Assembly: GCA_937863205.1 (NCBI GenBank)
Contig: CALMGA010000573.1
Coordinates: 1-10,025 of the forward strand
Source of the DNA: an uncultured Beijerinckiaceae bacterium
GTDB taxonomy: Bacteria > Pseudomonadota > Alphaproteobacteria > Rhizobiales > Beijerinckiaceae
Reading direction: 5' to 3'
Length of the DNA: 10,025 bases
Made by a program: the position numbers and the translations under genes. Position 1 is the first letter of the stretch. Each line of letters starts with the position of its first letter. The notes beneath the pieces were generated by a model. The model saw nothing but the letters and a program-made list of their open reading frames with translations. It searched no databases and was not told the origin of the DNA. Positions 7,474 to 10,025 of this stretch are shown here, piece after piece.

Positions 7474-7498
7474 CGGGCGGGAAACCATCTTCCGCCCG
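7474..7498 (+). terminator. Hairpin directly after the ABC exporter stop
   Basis: Starting at the base after the TAG, CGGGCGGGAA pairs with TTCCGCCCG around the loop ACCATC, nine pairs with one bulged G. There is no T run behind it, so it is not a textbook intrinsic terminator. It may still slow polymerase or protect the transcript 3' end, or separate the exporter from the 60-residue gene 38 bases downstream. Confidence 0.4.
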
Positions 7499-7535
7499 GC
7501 GAGTTGGCCGATCCCTGCGGTTTTACGAGGACATC

Positions 7536-7718
7536 ATGGCTGATCCGAAAGCGGAACCGTCGACGCCTTACGGCGAGAGCGGTGGCGAGACTCCGTCGAC
7601 GACCAAGAACCCGGCGACGGGAGAGCCGTCGGGACCCTACGGGACGGACGCGTCGAAAACGTCCGGCGGGGCCGGCCCCGTCGACAAGGAGGCAGATCCC
7701 CAACAGCAGCCGACCTGA
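7536..7718 (+). CDS. 60-residue hydrophilic low-complexity protein
   Basis: The ATG at 7536 has a cgagga ribosome site six bases upstream. The product is rich in Pro, Gly, Ser, Thr, Glu, Asp and Lys, with no hydrophobic core, signal or membrane helix, and should be disordered. Two related halves can be seen: STPYGESGGETPSTTKNPATG and SGPYGTDASKTSGGAGP, both built around PYG and ending in a Gly turn. I do not recognise a family; small disordered proteins of this kind are often stress or desiccation proteins, but that is only a guess. It lies 62 bases after the ABC exporter and 35 bases before the converging acetyltransferase stop. A 12-base palindrome (ggggccggcccc, 7668-7679) lies inside it. 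Confidence 0.6.
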   Translation: MADPKAEPSTPYGESGGETPSTTKNPATGEPSGPYGTDASKTSGGAGPVDKEADPQQQPT

Positions 7719-7753
7719 GCGCCATTCATCAGACTCACCTCGGCTCGCTCGTT

Positions 7754-8887
7754 TCAGCCGACCTGCTCGACATCCGCGCCGGTCGGTTGCACAGGCCGCA
7801 CTGTCGCGCGGAACCGGGCGAGCGCCGCCGATGCCGCCTTGGCACGGTAGGGTAGCTCACCCCAGCGGGTCGCGGCGACCTTGTAGGTGTGGGTCTCGTA
7901 GGTGCAACCACGACCCCAATGCAGTTTGTATCGCTCGACCCCGTTGCCGAAGTTGATGTCGATCCGCCCTCCGACAGTGCCGCAACCTTTATCGAAGACA
8001 TGGCGGACCCACACTTCGTCCAGGATGTTGCCCGGCGAGAAACGGCCGAGATCCTCGTCGTAGGCGGCGATGATGAGGGTTGCGAGCTGCGGCCCCAGGG
8101 CGATCACCTTGACCGCCGCGGGTTTGCCGTCGACGCTCAGCACGAAGGTGACGAGCCGCAGGTCGCGGCCGGGATCGGCGGCGAGACCCTTGAGGTAAGC
8201 GCGGTAGGCCGGCGCGAACAACCATTGACCTGTCTTGGCGACCTTGCGGCCCCACTTCGCCTTCTCCATCAGCAGCCAGTCGATGGCGGCGTCCGCCGGA
8301 CCCTCGATCGCCGCGATGGCGATGGCGCCGGTTTCGGCCAGCCGTCGACGCTTGCGCGCGGTTTGTGCCTGCGTTTGGCGGCTGAGCGAGCGCTCGTAGT
8401 CGGCCCAGCTGCCCTCACCGCGCAGACGGGCATAGGGCATGGTATCGACCTGGGCGACGACATGGTACGCGCCGCAGGCGAGCACCGCTTTGTCGAGGGC
8501 GTTGCCACCGCGCACGAAGGGAAGGTCGAGGATGTCGGCACCGGCGTGGCGCAGGAAGAAGCGCAACAGGGCAAGCCCCAACTCGGCTGGCGCGTCCTGA
8601 TCCTGAACGATGTCGCAGCCCTCCGCCGCATCGGGGCCGAGCGTCACGGCGATCGTCCACAATCCCTTCCGATACGTCGCCATCGGCAGCACCGCCGCCA
8701 ATCGGCCGGCTTGGCGCAGCACGGCGCAACGCAGCATCCGGCCAAGCGGGGCGTGGATCTCGTCCCAACTCAGCAGGCAGCTCGCATGGCCGGTGTAATA
8801 GTCGCCGTGCGATCGGGCCCACAGCTCGTCCCATTCGTCGCGCAGGGCGAGAATCTGCTCGCGCGTTCGCAGAAGTTCGAATTCCAT
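7754..8887 (-). CDS. GNAT_6 (BioF2/CelD-like) acetyltransferase domain protein
   Basis: A 377-residue cytoplasmic protein with the two-lobed architecture of CelD-like proteins, Pfam GNAT_6 (PF13480). The N-terminal lobe begins FELLRTREQILALRDEWDEL and contains SCLLSWDEIHAPLG and VLRQAGRLAAVLPMA. The acyltransferase lobe covers about residues 165-310, with LSRQTQAQTARKRRRLAE, GQWLFAPAYRAYLKGLA, LSVDGKPAAVKVIALG, YDEDLGRFSPGNIL and the closing GRIDINFGNGVERYKLHWG, the family's 'D.G.G.E.YK..w' box. Relatives take part in exopolysaccharide or cellulose clusters or in amide transfer to cell-surface material; no such genes are near, so the acceptor is unknown. The ATG at 8887 gives a start typical of the family; the ribosome site (GGGTGA) is weak. 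Confidence 0.9.
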   Translation of the reverse strand: MEFELLRTREQILALRDEWDELWARSHGDYYTGHASCLLSWDEIHAPLGRMLRCAVLRQAGRLAAVLPMATYRKGLWTIAVTLGPDAAEGCDIVQDQDAPAELGLALLRFFLRHAGADILDLPFVRGGNALDKAVLACGAYHVVAQVDTMPYARLRGEGSWADYERSLSRQTQAQTARKRRRLAETGAIAIAAIEGPADAAIDWLLMEKAKWGRKVAKTGQWLFAPAYRAYLKGLAADPGRDLRLVTFVLSVDGKPAAVKVIALGPQLATLIIAAYDEDLGRFSPGNILDEVWVRHVFDKGCGTVGGRIDINFGNGVERYKLHWGRGCTYETHTYKVAATRWGELPYRAKAASAALARFRATVRPVQPTGADVEQVG

Positions 8888-9174
8888 GCATCACCCGTTT
8901 GCTTGAGTGCGCCTTCGCGTCCGCCGCCCTTCGGGGCTGGTCTTGATGTGCTTGCGTCTCGGTCGATCCGGGGCGCGTGCGTCGCAACTGCCGGTCCGAT
9001 GCTTTGAAGCATCGGACCGAAGACTGGATGCCGTCCGCTGTTCCAGCCTGTGGCTTCGCATCGGATTTGGTCCGGGACTGCTAAGCTTCTTTCGGCCCGA
9101 TGCTCTAGGCAGGTTCGCGTTGGCAGGCCAGCGCTTCATCTGCTTAGCCCTCTGACAAGCCAAAGGTTTTGATC
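8888..9174. other. Non-coding gap between two minus-strand genes
   Basis: No natural-looking frame is present on either strand. The gap holds the palindromic element at 8992-9103. The promoter of the acetyltransferase should lie near 8890-8990 on the minus strand, but I see no pair of boxes good enough to call. Confidence 0.55.
8992..9103. repeat. Palindromic intergenic repeat element
   Basis: At 8992-9019, CGGTCCGATGCTT and AAGCATCGGACCG form a perfect 13-pair inverted repeat with two bases between the arms. The right arm and its flank (gcatcggaccgaaga, 9009-9023) is matched again in inverted form by tctttcggcccgatgc at 9088-9103 with one or two differences, so a larger fold of about 110 bases is possible. 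The octamer gcatcgga also recurs directly at 9057-9064. The wording gcatcggaccgaa resembles dispersed intergenic palindromes I know from Rhizobiales. This is an extragenic repeat call from its shape and wording; copy number cannot be seen in one window. Confidence 0.6.
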
Positions 9175-9218
9175 GCAAAATTGCGGGGCACTTTTGCGAA
9201 ACCTGCTTAGTGCCCCGC
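9175..9218 (-). terminator. Intrinsic terminator of the cupin gene, stop codon in its loop
   Basis: On the minus strand GCGGGGCAC (9218-9210) pairs perfectly with GTGCCCCGC (9191-9183), nine pairs, followed by AATTTT. The 18-base loop (9209-9192) contains the TAA of the cupin gene at 9209-9207. The plus strand has no T run after the stem, so it works for the cupin gene only. A second stem can form from ttttgcga (9192-9199) and tcgcaaaa (9173-9180), which would compete with the first. Confidence 0.65.
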
Positions 9219-9779
9219 CCTGTTGCGCGAAGCCGTCGAGCCCCGCTTCGCCAGGAAGATGGCGGCGCGCTTCACGCCGCGCATCCAGCGAAACAAGCTC
9301 GCAGCCGCCCGAGGGAGGGGGCGGATCAGCGTCGAGACCTTGCGTAGCCGCACGGGAACGCGCCACGTCGACCGACTGCCTGCGGGAAAGAAGGCGACAT
9401 CGCCCGGGCCGAGGCGGCGCTCGATACCGCCGCTCCCGACGTCGTGGTCACTCAGAAAGGCTTCGCCGTCGACCACGGTGACCACCTCGTCGCTGGCATG
9501 CTCCCAGCGATATCGGGCCCGCGTCGTTTGCCAGAGATAGACCGCGACTGTGGCGTCGTCGTTGGCCGCAAGCGTCGCCGCCTCGGTCAGCGGCGCCTCA
9601 CCGGACGGTCGTTCCCCGTCGAGCAGCCAGACCGGATCGATCGGCTTCGACGCCAGCGATGTCTCGGCCGTGCGCCGTATGGTCATAGTGTGCTTGCGCC
9701 GCCGGTCGAAGCGCAGGTGCTCGGCGGCGAGCAGCATCACGACGACGGCAAGAGGCATTGCAAGAAGACCCCCGATCAT
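9207..9779 (-). CDS. Cupin domain protein (Cupin_3/EutQ-like) with a possible N-terminal membrane segment
   Basis: The second half of the protein is a single cupin barrel of the Cupin_3 (EutQ-like, PF05899) type. It includes VYLWQTTRARYRWEHASDEV, VVDGEAFLSD, RRLGPGDVAFFPAGSRSTW and VPVRLRKVSTLIRPLP. In the second cupin motif the usual His is Ser (PAGSRS), and the first motif keeps only part of its ligands, so metal-dependent catalysis is doubtful; a small-molecule binding or structural role is more likely. Begun at the ATG 9779, which has GGGGG four bases upstream, it has 190 residues and opens with a hydrophobic stretch of about 20 (MIGGLLAMPLAVVVMLLAAE) followed by basic residues, which could be a membrane anchor with the cupin in the cytoplasm. 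A GTG at 9800 is an earlier start, and an ATG at 9686 (MTIRRTAETS) would give a soluble cupin without the anchor. The last 30 residues are basic. Confidence 0.82.
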   Translation of the reverse strand: MIGGLLAMPLAVVVMLLAAEHLRFDRRRKHTMTIRRTAETSLASKPIDPVWLLDGERPSGEAPLTEAATLAANDDATVAVYLWQTTRARYRWEHASDEVVTVVDGEAFLSDHDVGSGGIERRLGPGDVAFFPAGSRSTWRVPVRLRKVSTLIRPLPRAAASLFRWMRGVKRAAIFLAKRGSTASRNRAGH

Positions 9780-9800
9780 TGCGCCCCCGTTAATGTTCAC

Positions 9801-9946
9801 ATCTCGTTAGGCCTGCAGCATATGGGTTATTCGTCCGGCGCGCCTACAGGCAGTTGCCAACACAGTTAAGCTGGCTGCGAGCTTTCCATCGCACCGCCGC
9901 TTGCGAAGTGGTTGCTCAGCATTTCTTTATCCTGATGACAGCGCGA
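9801..9946. other. Upstream region of the cupin gene
   Basis: No gene is visible. The cupin promoter must lie here on the minus strand. A TTGGCA is present near 9855, but no good -10 follows at 16-18 bases. I call no site. Confidence 0.3.
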
Positions 9947-10025
9947 TTATTCTGGATGCAGCACTCTGAAATCGTAATTACCCACGGGGTGGCCAGCGAT
10001 GGGCATCGGCGCCATGACGCCCTGG
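9947..10025 (-). CDS. Possible C-terminal end of a gene entering from the right
   Basis: A minus-strand frame is open from the right edge to TAA at 9949-9947. It ends in VMAPMPIAGHPVGNYDFRV and LHPE, which reads more like protein than the other frames. With 25 codons, and an opposing plus frame (ATG 9999, MGIGAMTPW) that is also open to the edge, the strand cannot be settled. No function can be given. Confidence 0.25.
   Translation of the reverse strand, partial: QGVMAPMPIAGHPVGNYDFRVLHPE

Noticed and set aside
5260..7488. A 742-codon open frame on the minus strand opposite the ABC exporter
   Set aside because: It is exactly antisense to a well-supported Atm1-type gene. Its His-, Arg- and Val-rich composition is the typical mirror of GC-rich codons, and it shows no domain.
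7668..7679. 12-base palindrome ggggccggcccc inside the 60-residue gene
   Set aside because: It is made only of G and C in very GC-rich coding DNA, where such symmetry is expected often.
7889..9007. A 372-codon plus-strand frame opposite the GNAT_6 protein
   Set aside because: The minus-strand product has clear family motifs over its whole length; this frame mirrors its codons and runs into the non-coding repeat.

Overview
The window is GC-rich chromosomal DNA that reads as alphaproteobacterial. The pointers are the CysS sequence with its HIGN signature, an elongator tRNA-Met of the alphaproteobacterial type, an Atm1-type ABC exporter and strong G/C bias at third codon positions. I cannot fix the order or genus by eye. 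Apart from the left end, it looks like ordinary core or near-core chromosome.

Left part (1-1910): a tRNA-Met(CAU) gene on the minus strand. Just beyond its 3' end, in the same orientation, lies a badly decayed tyrosine recombinase (integrase). This is the usual layout of an element inserted at the 3' end of a tRNA gene. The integrase has at least three frame changes, one in-frame TAG and no recognisable C-terminal catalytic part. The element, if anything is left of it, would continue off the left edge. An 18-bp perfect palindrome lies where the integrase start should be. The first 180 bases may hold the edge of another element.

Middle part (1910-4620): a tRNA promoter facing left, then cysS (cysteine-tRNA ligase) and a small GNAT acetyltransferase on the plus strand. 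A LOG-family nucleotide phosphoribohydrolase converges on the acetyltransferase with 5 bases between the stops. From 4620 to 4962 there is no convincing gene, only a doubtful 24-codon ORF with a Shine-Dalgarno sequence just upstream of the LOG gene.

Right part (4963-10025): a small acidic hypothetical protein (minus) diverges from an Atm1-type ABC exporter (plus). The exporter is followed by a stop-adjacent hairpin and a 60-residue low-complexity hydrophilic protein. A CelD/BioF2-type (GNAT_6) acetyltransferase comes next on the minus strand. A 319-base gap then holds a palindromic element that resembles dispersed intergenic repeats of Rhizobiales. A cupin protein with a possible N-terminal membrane segment follows, ending in a terminator whose loop contains its own stop codon. 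The right edge may hold the last codons of another minus-strand gene.

No operon links these genes into one pathway. I see no CRISPR array, toxin-antitoxin pair, defence cluster or other convincing new system. The items most worth a second look are the integrase/tRNA junction, the 18-bp palindrome, the palindromic repeat at 8992-9103 and the small ORFs.
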